This document shows positions 33,785 to 44,897 of a stretch of 64,000 nucleotides of DNA, in pieces (the stretch's first letter is position 1; each line of letters begins with the position of its first letter). Source of the stretch: Ilex aquifolium (lineage: Eukaryota > Streptophyta > Magnoliopsida > Aquifoliales > Aquifoliaceae); the NCBI GenBank assembly GCA_951799425.1, contig OX637399.1, positions 15,492,501 through 15,556,500 on the forward strand. The letters run 5' to 3'. Both the position numbers and the translations under genes were made by a program. The notes beneath the pieces are model-generated. The model was not told where the DNA came from and searched no databases. It saw only the letters and a program-made list of their open reading frames with translations.

Positions 33785-34486
33785 GAGTTTCATCCATGAC
33801 ATCATAAATATTTTTAGCTTTCATGCAAAAAGTTACTTGAAACACCATAAAAACAAACACTAACTAATTTTCAGTAAACAAACAATAAATCACATCATGC
33901 ATAATACCAACAGACATGGATTTACTTATTCTAATAAAGATATTTTTCCTTAACTTCTTGTAAAGCATTGGTGACCTTCCAATGGAGAACACTAGCAACC
34001 ATTAACTGTAGTCCATGGAAGACCTATAGATTGGAATGTAGAAGGGAGAAATAACAACCCTATTAAAACCATAATAATTTGGCAACCATTGCACGAAACA
34101 AGAGAACAACATTTCAACCAATAAGAACATTTATGTTTTCACAACCCTAATGTATATACCTTAAACACAAAATAGAATTGAGCCCATTCATAGTCATTGC
34201 ATTAATATACTGCATATGTTACTGGAGTTCGAGTAATTTCAAAAAACTTTGCACTTATGACTGATAGTTCAAAATTTCTACTTACATCACACAATTCCTC
34301 CTCCACAAAATAAGGACAATTTCATATTATGAACACATCATACCTTTTTCCACTCTTCAATTAAGAATGCAAAAAGATAAATGAAAAGTGCATTGTTTCG
34401 AAGACTTCAACCTGACTGCAGAGAGATGTTTGAAATAAGATTCCACAAAGTATTAAATGGGATAAAAGCCAATAGAAAATTTGCAC
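33785..34486. other. AT-rich noncoding, probable intron-derived sequence
   Basis: No gene. Just left of the FAHD1-like exon the minus strand continues with GT (34486-34485), as an intron would. A possible acceptor 'ctctctgcag' lies near 34428 on the minus strand, followed by a doubtful decayed exon. Confidence 0.35.
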
Positions 34487-34686
34487 CTTAGTAGAAGATT
34501 GGATTTTCCTTGTTGTCATGTCCAGTGCAAGTGCATAACAGTGGCCTTAAGAACATTGCGAGCTCTTTGACCGATCACAACCGCGAGCTTCACTTCGTGA
34601 TCGAGCAATTCCAAGGGGTGGGAAACTTTGATCGTGCCTCCATTTTTGAAGTACGACGACGTTGGCTTCAAAAACAACACCAGTTC
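34487..34686 (-). pseudogene. Single decayed exon of an acylpyruvase (FAHD1-like) gene
   Basis: The FAH-family hydrolase FAHD1 acts on acylpyruvates and oxaloacetate, usually in mitochondria. Minus-strand reading from 34686 gives ELVLFLKPTSSYFKNGGTIK, then HPLELLDHEVKLAVVIGQRARNV. This matches the conserved 'VLFLKPTSSY..NGG.I..PHP...LDHEVELAVVIG..AR' region with the metal-site HHE/DHE-type residues. A short deletion after ATV removes the expected DYVGG residues and shifts frame; then YALALDMTTRKIQSSTK. The exon is bounded by a clean acceptor (ttgttgtttcag/GAACTGG) and donor (AAG/gtgcaa), so this is a genomic, not a processed, copy. No flanking exons were clearly found. A host gene fragment carried or left behind among the transposons. 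Confidence 0.75.
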
Positions 34687-35130
34687 CTGAAACAACAAAT
34701 CTATACTACTAATAAAAGTAAACTATCAAGAAAAAATTTTGTTTGATTATTTTATGCTTTGTTTGTTTAATCACAATATTAACCATATTTAATGTAAAAC
34801 TCATTTTAATACAACTTGATTAACATTAAATTTTGTTGGACTACTTTACTTTTAAAATAAAGCATAAATGAAATACTAACCTTATTAATACGAAATTCAT
34901 TAGTACTATACATATTCAAGCTTTTCGTCTTCCTTTTAAAAAGAAATTTTAACTATTAAAAAGAATTAGACTTATTTTTATTAGTTGATGATCAAAATAT
35001 GAATAAAGACACGTTGAGCCTTATTTATTATAGAATTTATTTTGATGTATCCTCAATAATAATATCAAACCCCAACTTATTGTTGTAGTTTGTTATTGTT
35101 TATTTCAAAATACAAAATATTATATGGTAA
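34687..35130. other. AT-rich noncoding flanking the FAHD1-like exon
   Basis: Starts as the polypyrimidine end of an intron on the minus strand. Very A/T-rich, no open frame of note. Confidence 0.4.
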
Positions 35131-35775
35131 TGGTGTGTTCTGAACGGTTGAGCAAAAGTGAACAATTTGTGGATCTTGTAAGGAGTTGATGGGATTTACT
35201 GGGATATCCAGTCAGAGCATCAGGGCTCTTGGGGTTTGAACTGTTGACTCTGGAGTTAAATAGCTACGAACAAAGACCAGTAGACTAGGAATTTATAGTG
35301 GTTCACAAGCTCGGAAGCTTGGCTAGGGAGTCCACTCTAATGAAGTCTCTTCCTTCTGGGGAGTTTTCTATTACTCGGGGGAAAAAGGTTACAAAATTAC
35401 ATAGAGTTAATAGCGCAAATGCTTGATTGATTACAATGTGAGGGATTTTATCCCTGTTTATAGTATACAGTTGCCTTGCATGATCTCTTCGAACCTCCCA
35501 TAACCAATGCGATTCTTGCATAATCAACGTGATCCCCTTGGGGCCGTTACGAACCATGTGCTGGAATATTTTGCCATTAGGGGTTATATTCCCTAGGCAT
35601 GACATGGCCTTCTAGAAGGTGCGAGCTGTCACTGTCACCCTGTGCACGAGGGTCACATCAGTGATGATTTTTGACCTGCGCTTCTCGAGCTAATGATCAT
35701 GAGCTGAGAGGTCCAAACTCAGATGTCCGAGCCAAGAGGTTCAAGCTTAGCCTTGGCTAATTTTGGTTATCATCA
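35131..35775 (-). repeat. LTR of a minus-strand Tat-like Ty3/gypsy element
   Basis: On the minus strand it starts TGATGATAACC (35775) and ends GAACACACCA (35131). A TATAAACA box lies at 35462-35455. The downstream part has the layout common in Tat LTRs: 'ctccccagaaggaag', 'tggactccctagcc', 'gtgaaccactataaattcctag'. A purine-rich 'gggactgggagacaac' at 35793-35776 abuts its start, as a PPT abuts a 3' LTR. So the element body lies to the right. No 5-bp TSD is evident. Confidence 0.5.
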
Positions 35776-36542
35776 GTTGTCTCCCAGTCCCTAGCAATGT
35801 AAACCATGCCTGACGTGGATTGGGAACGACCTACACTATTGTCGACAAGCTCAGCTCAATTTTTACTTGGACGGCGCATGATGGGACGTTTCCCAGGATT
35901 TTTGGTGTTGCACGTGTGCGAGGAGTCATTCTTGCCTCAATTTTTGCACACCTTTAGCGTTTTTGTGCCACGCATCCAACAATAAGCGTGTCTTAAATGC
36001 CTCCGTAGGCAAAACTGTCAAAAGACCCCTCTACTCTAGCTTTTTCCTTTGTTTCGAATTCCTTTGCACATTTACCCAGAAACACCCTTTTCTCTCTGTC
36101 TCTTGCAATTTTTTCTTCTTCCTTTCCTTTCTTGCTATCCAGACTATCTTAGTGAGTGCTTAAATCGTTCAGAGTTCTTCTGAAGCTTGCTTTATTCTTC
36201 CTTGGTTTCCCCCTTGAGTTCTCAATCGTCAATCATCTTCGATTTCTAGGTACGTCTTCTGTCTTGATGCTTTATTTGCTTCTCTCTCCTTGTGTTTCTC
36301 GTTCAACCCTGCATCCTACAAATCCGAGGTGGTTACTCAATTGCTGGACCTTTCGCTTCTATTTCTTTAGGAGTTAGGGTCGTTCCTTATTCTTTCTTCC
36401 CCTTTTCTTGGAGTCTTGATCGTTGAAATCTAGGGTCTTCCTCTTTGGTCGTTGAAGTCTTGATCCTCGAGCCCTGGAGGACTATTTCTTGACCGTCCCT
36501 TCTTGTTATGCCTCTATTGGCTAATTTTCCCCTTGTGCCCTC
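35776..36542 (+). promoter_or_regulatory. Upstream region of the antisense extra ORF
   Basis: No coding. Contains CACGTG-type and ACGT-core motifs (about 35911-35916) and a long pyrimidine-rich leader (36020-36180) in + orientation, consistent with the 5' UTR of the ORF at 36543. No clear TATA. Confidence 0.35.
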
Positions 36543-37832
36543 ATGTCTACTTCTTTTGAGGCCACAAGATCTTTTGACTCCCTTGCAATGATTGATAGAT
36601 ATCCTGAGGTTGAGATCCGATCCTGTCGTAGCAGACATACTAGAGAGGAAGACCCTAACAAACATGATGATTTGGGAAACGTGGGAGATAAGATAGATAA
36701 CTTTCCCAGGGTTGACGTAATCAACACCCAGGCTGCTAGGGCTCCCTTGCTTTTTCCAAACCCAACTATGAAGCCCAAGATTTCTTGGAAGAGACAATCT
36801 AGGAATAACATGGTTGGGACCTCAGGCTCGACCGAGGATGCTGAGGTCAACCCTAGTGCCTCAAATATCTCGGGACCTAACAAAGGCACCCTTCTTCTTC
36901 TTGTAGCACTTTCTGCTAAGTTTTGTTTCCCTAGGGACATGCATATCTGGTGTCTCAATGTGGACAATCGATATGACACCGTGCTCCCTAAGAAGACCTA
37001 ATTCTTCTTCGCTACTTTTGAGAATGGTCTCAGGTTTCCCATGCACCCCTTCCTGGAGTCCATTCTCCAACATTTCAATGTTTACCCTGCTCAACTTTCT
37101 CCCAACTTCTGGGGTATCTTAGGAGGCCTTATGGTCATTTTCAAGAAAAATGACCTAGCTAGTGTCCCCACTGTCCATTTTCTCATGCATTTCTTCAACG
37201 TCAAGTTCTCTTTGCTGACAAATTTCTTTATATCTCGAAATGGGTGAAGACCCAACACTTGATTACTGACCTTTTGAGCTCCCACAAAGGTTGAAAACAT
37301 AACTTCTTTTTCTTGTTTGTCAAGGAGTGGGATTTCAATCTGAGGGATGCCTCTTACATGGTTCCCATACCTGAAGCTTGGTTAGGCGCAGATAATTTGG
37401 GTGAGTCCGTGCTGGGGTGCTTTAATTGAGCTTCTTCTTATTTTATCTCTATTTCTTCTTTAACTACTGATGTCTTCTTTTGTTGTTTCAGGTATTCGTC
37501 CTAAGCTTGACGCCGACGAGAAGCTCCTCCTTAGGGACCTTAAGGAATGTCATCCTGAGAAATACACTAGGCTTCTCACACCCTTAATCCTTGCCAGATA
37601 CGACTTTGGACCTCTTGAGGTGAGAGGTGAAGCTACTATACATCTTTCTACTCTTGGAAGAGAAGATTTTATTAGTAAGACCTCTGCATTATACCTTTGA
37701 TTTTTACTTTACTTAGTAGGATCTTCAGCTGAATCGAGAGCTATTCTTTTTCCAGATCTTGACGTTATGGCCCTTGATGCTGATGCGGTAACGACCAAGT
37801 TGGCCAAAATGAGGGAAGGCTCTCAAGCTTCC

Positions 37833-39492
37833 TGATTAGCACAAAATATTGCATATTTTATGTACATTTACATCCCTTTTACGTTTGCTTTTGCGGTTAA
37901 AATGAGCGGAATTGCAATGTTCGAGCTTTTAATGGAGTTTTGGTATGTTTACAGGAAAAGGGGTTCAAATGGTGATTGTTAGGTCCTATCATGATGCTTG
38001 AGTTGATTGGAGATGAGTTGGAGGCTTGATGTTTGCTTGAAAGGTGGAGGAACCAAGAATTTTGCAAAATAAGGGAAAACCTACCGGTAGGTTTTAGCTA
38101 CTGGACCTGCACCTATCGTAAACCTACCGATAGGTTTTGCTCACTAGAGTGAAACCTACCGGTAAGTTTCCATCGACCTATCTGTAGGTTTTACTGAAAT
38201 AGGACAGATTCTGCATCTCAAGCTCTGCAACTTTGGGGGTCCCACCATTGGGTCTCCCACTCGTCCCTGACACTTCTTACACACAAGACACCCCCTTTTC
38301 ACCCTAGCTTGGACTTTTGGATGCTGGAACATAAATGAGGAGAGAGAGAATGGGTGAAGCTGGGTGTGCAAGCTAGGCCTGCACTAGCCTGTTCAGCCCA
38401 TCCTTTTCAGCCCCCTTTTGATTGGGATCACATCACACAGGCTAGAGAGGCTCCATGGACGTTTTTGGCAAGGGGGAGATACCATTATTCAACATGTATT
38501 GTAATATAGAAAGAGAAGCTCCAAAGGAAGAAGATGAATAGTGCTAGAGAGAGAAGTTGATATTTTTGCATTTTCTTCCATACATTGTCTTGTAATTCCT
38601 TGTAAGACCTTTCTAAGCTTTATTGAATGTCTTGAATGTCATTTATTACAAGCACTTTGCAAGTTTAGCCTTTCATTTTGGAATCCACCATTAATGCATT
38701 CAAGTTCTTCTTTTTCAAGTTTTAAATTGGGTATTGCATATTTCACTTGATAGTTTACATTTTCTTGCATTACATTAAATTCGAATCTTCATTTCATTAT
38801 AATGTTTTCTTATTACATTATTGTTCTTGTTTTAAATATGAGTAGCTAAACCTTACGTTGGCTAATCCAAGGGAGAACTCCTCTTGGGTATGTCATTTCA
38901 ACTCATTTCCATTCCTCCTCGTAGTGTACATTGATTTGGTTTGACTGGGTTGAGTGTGGACATGGTTGTGAGTCTTTGATACACCGTAGACATTGTCACG
39001 GGGTATGCTTGGATCCTCACCTCCATCCTAGTCCCTCACTTCCCATTAATCAATCGAACATCTAGACATCATTGGGGGAAGGTCTCGAGTTGAGTTGGCA
39101 TCCCTATTGGAATGACCCATTCGGATTAGCCAACACTTGTTCCATTCAATTTTCATCAAAAACACAATCACAAACCAAACTCAAACAACAAAAGATTTTC
39201 ACACTTTTCTTTTAGTTCACCAAAATCACCTTCAACACGATTCACCTCCTTCCCTGAGGAGACGACCTTGGAATACCAATTCCAAGTAAAACACGACAAT
39301 CAAAAGTCTCCCTGTGCTTAGGGAGCACTTTTGTTCACACACACACACATTTACATTCATCCACCATTATTCTGTTTTCCCATTTCTTGCATCATTCTGA
39401 TGGAGAGTGACACTCCCCTATCCCGATAAACCATACACATATTGAGGGATGATGTTGGGAGATTAGGGAATACACCGAAAAAAATTCAAGCA
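37833..39492 (+). repeat. Solo LTR (Athila-like family) inside the extra ORF
   Basis: 1660 bp starting TGATTAGCACAAAATATTG and ending TTCAAGCA, with TSD CTTCC at 37828-37832 and 39493-39497. Same family as the LTRs at 40750 and 45934, with shared start, the 'ctgaggagacgaccttggaata' box and the 'ggagagtgacactcccct' box. A solo LTR arises by recombination between two LTRs. Confidence 0.9.
38083..38205 (+). repeat. Palindromic ACCGGT motifs of variant type in the solo LTR
   Basis: AAACCTACCGGTAGGTTT, then 'gcacctatcg', then AAACCTACCGATAGGTTTT, AAACCTACCGGTAAGTTT and a weaker fourth copy. Same core (ACCGGT) and similar position to the GTACCGGTAC copies of the related LTRs, but with different, still self-complementary arms. 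Confidence 0.85.
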
Positions 39493-40914
39493 CTTCCAAA
39501 GCTACTCGGAAGAGTAAAACTAAGGCAGGGTTGGGCGACGACCTGAAGGGTCTTCAGAAGGTTTTTAAAAATAATTCTCCCAAGAACGCTCCTCTGGCCC
39601 CAATCCCCCTGTGGATGATCAGGATGTTATTTCCCTTTCTCCTGAACTTAAAAAGTCTTTTGCAGAGGTCACCAAGACCTTTCGCATGCTGAATAAGGTG
39701 GTCAGGGCTTCAGATGCATTAGCTTCATCTCTTCGGCGCCTTCCTCCATTGAAGTCTACTAAAGGGGTGCCCCCGAAGCTGCATCTCTGCACGCTAGGGA
39801 GTTCCTCTACTAAGATGGCCAAAGGCAAACGTTTTCATCTTAGAGATGTAAACCTGGCTGCCAGTGTCATCCTTTCAATCATCCCCGAGGTTGACCTTTA
39901 GGAGGCTTCCTCAATGTCTCTCTCCACCTTAGCTACCACTACCTTGTATGGGGCAACCTCGGTAAGTCCCTGATTTCTACCTTTAATCTGAGTTCATTCA
40001 TTGAACCCAACTTTGTTTGTTAACCCCTAAGTTGGCTTTATTTTTGTTTTTCTTTGCAGATGGTGATTCATATTGGAGCTCTGGTGAGTAGGGCTCGAGC
40101 CTCGGAGAACCCTATTGGGGAAGCCAGGGAATCCCTCAAAGCTTCTGAGCTTAAGGTCGCTAAGCTGGCCTTTGAGAATGACAAAATCAAGGCACAAGTA
40201 AAAGACTTGAGCTCACCCAAAAAGAGGCTTGAGATTGAGGTTAAGCTCAAGGCAGATGAGGACAAACTCAAGACAGGTGGTCTCATTCAAGGTCAAAAGG
40301 ATGTGGTGGCGGCATGGGACGCGATTAAGGCAGTGAAGGATGACCTAAAAGAGCTGAGTGACATCAATATTGTCTACCTTAAGGAGATTGATATGGAGAA
40401 TTCAAGGTGGTTGAGAGGGACACCACCATAGTGAAGCTAAAGGACGAGTGCACCACTGCCTGGGCTAAGGGCTACTTCGCCTTTCAGACGCAGGCCATGA
40501 AGAAGTACCCAAGGCTGTACTTTGACTTCGAACCTCCCTTTGGAGTGGAAGAAGAAGAAATCTCTACTGAGGAGGAAGAAATTACTGAGAAAGGGTCTGT
40601 AGCTATGGCTAAGGTGGAGACTTCTAAGCCTGTTCTGCCAACGGCTGCTTTTGATGTGGTCCCAGTGTCTGGTTCTAATGAGGTAGGGACTTCTGAGCTT
40701 GCTCTGCCAATGACTGCTTCTAATGGGGAGAGACTTCTACCCCACTCTATGATGAGCACAAAATATTGTATATTTGATGGCCTCATTACATGCATTTTAA
40801 CTCAACTTTGTAATTAATTACTTAGAGTTAGCCAAAGTTGTGAATAATGTTGAAATCTTGTGGTTGCAGGTAATTATAGCTTAAATGATGGATTTTAGAA
40901 CCTTGCAACTAAGT

Positions 40915-41500
40915 GTGGATGTGTGGTGAAGGTATGGACACATTACTTGAGGATTTGGAGGCCTAAAAGTGAAAGAAATCAAGGAGGTATTGGTGCTTGG
41001 TAACAAAGCCACCAGCACCCACACAATTTGGTTGCATTACCTCGGTTTTCCTCCTTTTTTACCATGATCCAATTCGAATCTGAAAAAGTTCAAAACATGA
41101 AAGTTGTAGATCTGGATGTCTTCTATATTTTGCAAAAATTTCAGCTCAATCGGAAGGTTGGATCAAAAGTTATGACAATTCTAAGAAAATTTGTCCGGAG
41201 CAGAAGAGTGGATGTGTGGTGAAGGCATGGACACATTACTTGAGGATTTGGAGGCCTAAAAGTGAAATAAATCAAGGAGGTATTGGTGCTTGGTAACAAA
41301 GCCACCAGCACCCACACAATTTGGTTGCATTACCTCGGTTTTCCTCCTTGTTGACCATGATCCACTTCGAATCTGAAAAAGTTCAAAACATGAAAGTTGT
41401 AGATCTGGATGTCTTCTATATTTTGCAAAAATTTCAGCTCAATGGACGGTTGGATCAAAAGTTATGACAATTCTATGAAAATTTGTCCGGAGCAGAAGAG
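40915..41500 (+). repeat. 293-bp tandem duplication in the 5' LTR
   Basis: Two near-identical units, each starting 'gtggatgtgtggtgaagg' (40915 and 41208) and ending 'ggagcagaagagt'. The 3' LTR (46097-46395) has one. Confidence 0.9.
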
Positions 41501-41501
41501 T

Positions 41502-41570
41502 ACCGGAAGGCCGTACCGGTACGCTGCACCTGCTGGAGTTCGAAGTACCGGTACGCCGTACCGGTACGCT
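41502..41570 (+). repeat. GTACCGGTAC motif cluster in the Athila-like 5' LTR
   Basis: Three exact GTACCGGTAC and one partial copy, introduced by GCAGAAGAGTACCGG, close to the GCAGAGAGTACCGG that opens the array in C. The 3' LTR has a shorter cluster (46392-46450). Confidence 0.9.
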
Positions 41571-42904
41571 ATGCTAAATAGCCCAGATCGCCTGAATCTC
41601 ATGCTCCACTTGCTTAGGGGTCCCACCTATGATTCTCCCACTTGCCCCCTGACATTTTCTACATATTTACATGCCTCTCACACCCTAGTTGAAGACTTTG
41701 GAGGCCATTGCATTAATGGGGATGGGAGAGAAGGGGGCTGCCATGGTGGGTTGTAGGCTAGCCTGTCCAAGGCCATCAACTCACCTCCTATTGATGGGAG
41801 GCCTGCACACACCTAGGGGGACACTCCATGGACGAAAATGCAGAGTTCTTCTCCATATATTCAGCATTCCACAAGCATTTCAAGGGTGGCTACCTAAGCT
41901 TAGGAGTAGTCTTAGCTCAATGAAGAAGATGATGAATAGTAGAAATAGAAAGCTTATATTCTTGCATTTTCCTTTCCATTTCAGTTGTACTAAGCTTTAA
42001 ATATCTTGTAATCTTTATTTCTTGCACTTTAATCTTAGCTATTTCAAGTTCATTGCAAGTTTAGTTGTGTAACTTAGAATCTACCATTGTTGTATGAGTT
42101 TTTTTTACTTCAAGTTTTTCTTAAAATGGGTATTGCATATTTTTCTTCTTAGTTTAAGATTTCTTGCATTAATTTAAGTTTCATGCTCCATTTCAATTAT
42201 GTCTCTTTACATTATGCATTTCTTTCTTGCTTGCATGAGTAGCTAGATTTTAAGTTGGTTAATCCAAGGGAGAACTCCTCTTGGGTGTGCCACTTCAACT
42301 CATTTTCATTCCTCCTCTCAGAGTATGATGGTTCGGTTTGACTGGGTTGAGAGTGGATGTGGTTGTGAGTCTTTGATATCCCGTAGGCCTGGTCATGGGT
42401 TATGCTTGGATCCTCACCTCCATTTCTTCCCTAGATTCCCATGAATCAATCGTTCATCTAAGCTCTATTCGAGGAAGGCTTCGAGTTGATTTGGGATTCC
42501 CATTGGAATGAACCCTTCGGATTAGCCAACACTTGTTTTTATTTCATTTTCATTAAGAACACTATCACAAACCAAACTCAAAACTCAAAAGATTTTACAC
42601 TTCTCTTTTGTTCACCAAAATCACCTTCACACACTTGAACTTTCATTCCCTGAGGAGACGACCTTGGAATACTTTTCCAAGTAAAACACGACAAGCAAAA
42701 GACTCCTTGCGCTTGGAGAGCACTTTTGTTCACACATATCATTTCCACACATATTTTGTTCACTTCATTCATCCACCATTCCGTTGCCCTTTTCTCACAT
42801 CATTCCGAGGGAGAGTGACACTCCCCTGCACACTATAAGCCATACACACATCGAGGGATGATATTAGGAGGTTAGGAACAACAACGGTTTTGATCAAGCA
42901 TTTT

Positions 42905-42922
42905 TGACGCCGTTGTCGGGGA
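42905..42922 (+). promoter_or_regulatory. Primer-binding site, Asp-tRNA type
   Basis: TGACGCCGTTGTCGGGGA, two mismatches from TGGCGCCGTTGCCGGGGA, the complement of plant Asp tRNA used by Athila elements. 4 bp after the LTR. Confidence 0.8.
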
Positions 42923-42984
42923 AGGTTAAGCATCGAGTTTAAAGGTGATTTTGGAAGGCATAGGTAAATCTCGTGATTTTCATC

Positions 42985-43887
42985 ATGGGCCAAGGTATGT
43001 CATCTCTTTTGTAAATAGTTTGTAAATAGCTTGTGTTTTATGTGATGTCTTATTATTTTTATGAAAATGTGTTAAATGCCCCATATTATGAAAATGTGTG
43101 TGAGATTTGTGAAGAGTATGGGCACATCACTAGTGAGTGCCCAATAAATTATCCGGTTTAAGACTTGGCATGCGAAGGTTCAAATTCAATCTTGGCCTAT
43201 TTGAATTTTTACCCCAACCATTATGTTACACCGAGTTATCCGAGTTATGGTTGGGAGAATGAACCTTATAATTTTTCATCCGATCTCACACCACCAAATG
43301 AATTTTACCACTATCCAACATATGAGGACTCAACCAAACAAGAATGGAAAAATATTCTTTACGAGTTTATGCAATATCAAATGGAAGTCAATGCTCAAGT
43401 AGCCCAACAATTTTCTGAAATTAGGGATGACGTTATTACATTGACTAATGCTATAAGTCCTATGCATGAAGAACAACATCTTGAGAATAGTCAATGTATT
43501 GAGGATGATCATCTCAATGGAATGAAAATTGATGTTGAATCTCCAACCACTCTTGATTGTGAAAAATTTAATGATGATGTTATCTCACATGAGGCTAATG
43601 AGCCCAAGGTCATTTTTCCATCAAATAGTGGTGTTGAGATTCACATTTTTCAACTTGGTAAGGGCATTGAAATGGAGTTAAGTGTAGAAATTTATAAAGA
43701 GAAATTGAACACTCCATTGTTGGAATTGCATAAACTTGTCTACACCTCGGTTTGGTTGAGAATTTTGAATCATTATCCTTGCTATTGTTGGATAGATTGG
43801 ATAGAAAGGGCATTTATACAACAAAAAAATTTTAAAATCAAAAAAATCAATGGGCGCAAGCTCATATCCGAATTGAAGCCGGATTGA
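42985..43887 (+). pseudogene. Gag-derived ORF with zinc knuckle
   Basis: A short start ATGGGCCAAG/GTATGT (42985) looks like a coding exon followed by a splice donor. Coding then reads YYENVCEICEEYGHITSECP (knuckle CX2CX4HX4C at 43099-43140) and, after a TAA-adjacent stop at 43159, a 240-codon open frame (43165-43887). That has a gag-tail-like Pro/Tyr region (YPSYGWENEPYNF), a helix KNILYEFMQYQMEVNAQVAQQFSEI, and an acidic middle. The helix parallels NLEDTLNQFMQSQMNYN in the gag at 42-1424. No capsid domain is present. Probably a vestige of Athila gag nucleocapsid; expression unknown. Confidence 0.6.
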
Positions 43888-44897
43888 CATGAGCCCTTTT
43901 TGTTTTGTTTCCATGTACATAGTAGTTAGATTTCTTTTATTGTTATATCTTTATTTTTATTTTGTTATAGTGTAGAAGTTGTTTACATTTCCCTAATTTG
44001 GATTCATTTCACTTTGAGCATCATTGTAGCAAATCTTATTGGGTATCATGTTCTAGTCTAAGTTGGGGGGGGGGGGGGTGTAAACAAGCTTTTTGTGTTT
44101 TATTTTTTCCATTAATGTACATATATATATAAAAAAAAAAGAAGGGAGTATCTCATTTCCCATGTTACTTTCATTTTTCTCATTGCATGATTCTTTGTGC
44201 ATTGAGGACAATGCATGGTTCAAGTTGGGGGGTGAGGTGCACCATTTACATGTTCCACCACTTTTTGTATAGAATAATGGAAAATGTGAAAATTTTGAAA
44301 ATTTTGGTTCCAATATTGAACTATATTCCCCTATCCTAATGGTTATGGGATTTGTGATTACTTGATCTTCATTTTGAACTTTGAATACATGAGCACATTA
44401 TAGAAGTTTATCATATTGCTAAGAGTATCATATACTTGTTTGCTTTTGAACTCAACCATAAGTTCACAATGATCTTGTAATTTTGGCAATTTACGGATTG
44501 AGTTCACATTTTAGTGCTTGACATGAATAGTGGAGATGAGTAAGAACCCATGTGAGCTTTAATGTCAATCCTTGTTTGGAGGGAACTTACATTTACTCAA
44601 GGAACAATTTTTCAAACTCCAAATTTGTTCAATAATCTCATTATGCTTGTTTTGGTTAGGTGCATTTGGGTAGTTAATTAACTTTGTCTTGATATATACA
44701 ATGCTCTCCTATGCTTATCTAGAGATGATTTTAGGTCATTTTTTATTTCTTTGAGCCTTTGCCTTTTTTCTTGTGAAATTTTATCCCTAGTGCCATGTTT
44801 GTGCCTTATTTGAAATTCGTTTCTATGCCACGCATTTGACCAAGCCAATGCAAAATGATAAAAATCTATCTCACCTTGGTTGTTCCTAGAGTTGAAT
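43888..44897 (+). other. 3' noncoding region with two internal PPT-like motifs
   Basis: No gene. A G14 run after 'ctaagtt' lies at 44065-44078. 'ggacaatgcatggttcaagttggggggtg' features lie at 44203-44240, almost identical to the minus-strand copy at 58104-58069. Confidence 0.6.

Larger units (their letters stand above)
36543..40749 (+). pseudogene. Intron-containing extra ORF antisense to a Tat-like element (Transposase_28-like)
   Basis: Gene model: exon 1 36543-37400, exon 2 37492-37674, exon 3 37756-37832, (solo LTR), exon 4 39498-39961, exon 5 40060-40749. All three introns (37401-37491, 37675-37755, 39962-40059) have GT...AG ends and join in frame. Exon 1 holds the 'putative gypsy-type transposon' domain: FATFENGLRFPMHPFLESIL, PAQLSPNFWGILGGL, VHFLMHFF. 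Exon 5 is a Lys/Glu-rich coiled coil, then FQTQAMKKYPRLYFDFEPPFG and an acidic tail. Lesions: stop at 37000, a frameshift near 37245, a frameshift near 39606, stop at 39899, a frameshift near 40405, and truncation by the LTR at 40750. Removing the solo LTR and one CTTCC restores the frame (GSQAS/KATRKS). Function unknown; this class occurs as extra ORFs, often antisense, between pol and 3' LTR of Tat elements. Confidence 0.65.
40750..42900 (+). repeat. 5' LTR of the gag-only Athila-like element
   Basis: 2151 bp, TGATGAGCACAAAATATTG to GATCAAGCA. Longer than the solo LTR mainly because of a 293-bp tandem duplication (40915-41207 and 41208-41500), absent from the 3' LTR. Contains GTACCGGTAC copies at 41502-41570. 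Confidence 0.9.

Noticed and set aside
36387..37094. Minus-strand frames opposite exon 1 of the extra ORF
   Set aside because: The + strand carries the recognised domain and in-frame introns; the minus frames do not.
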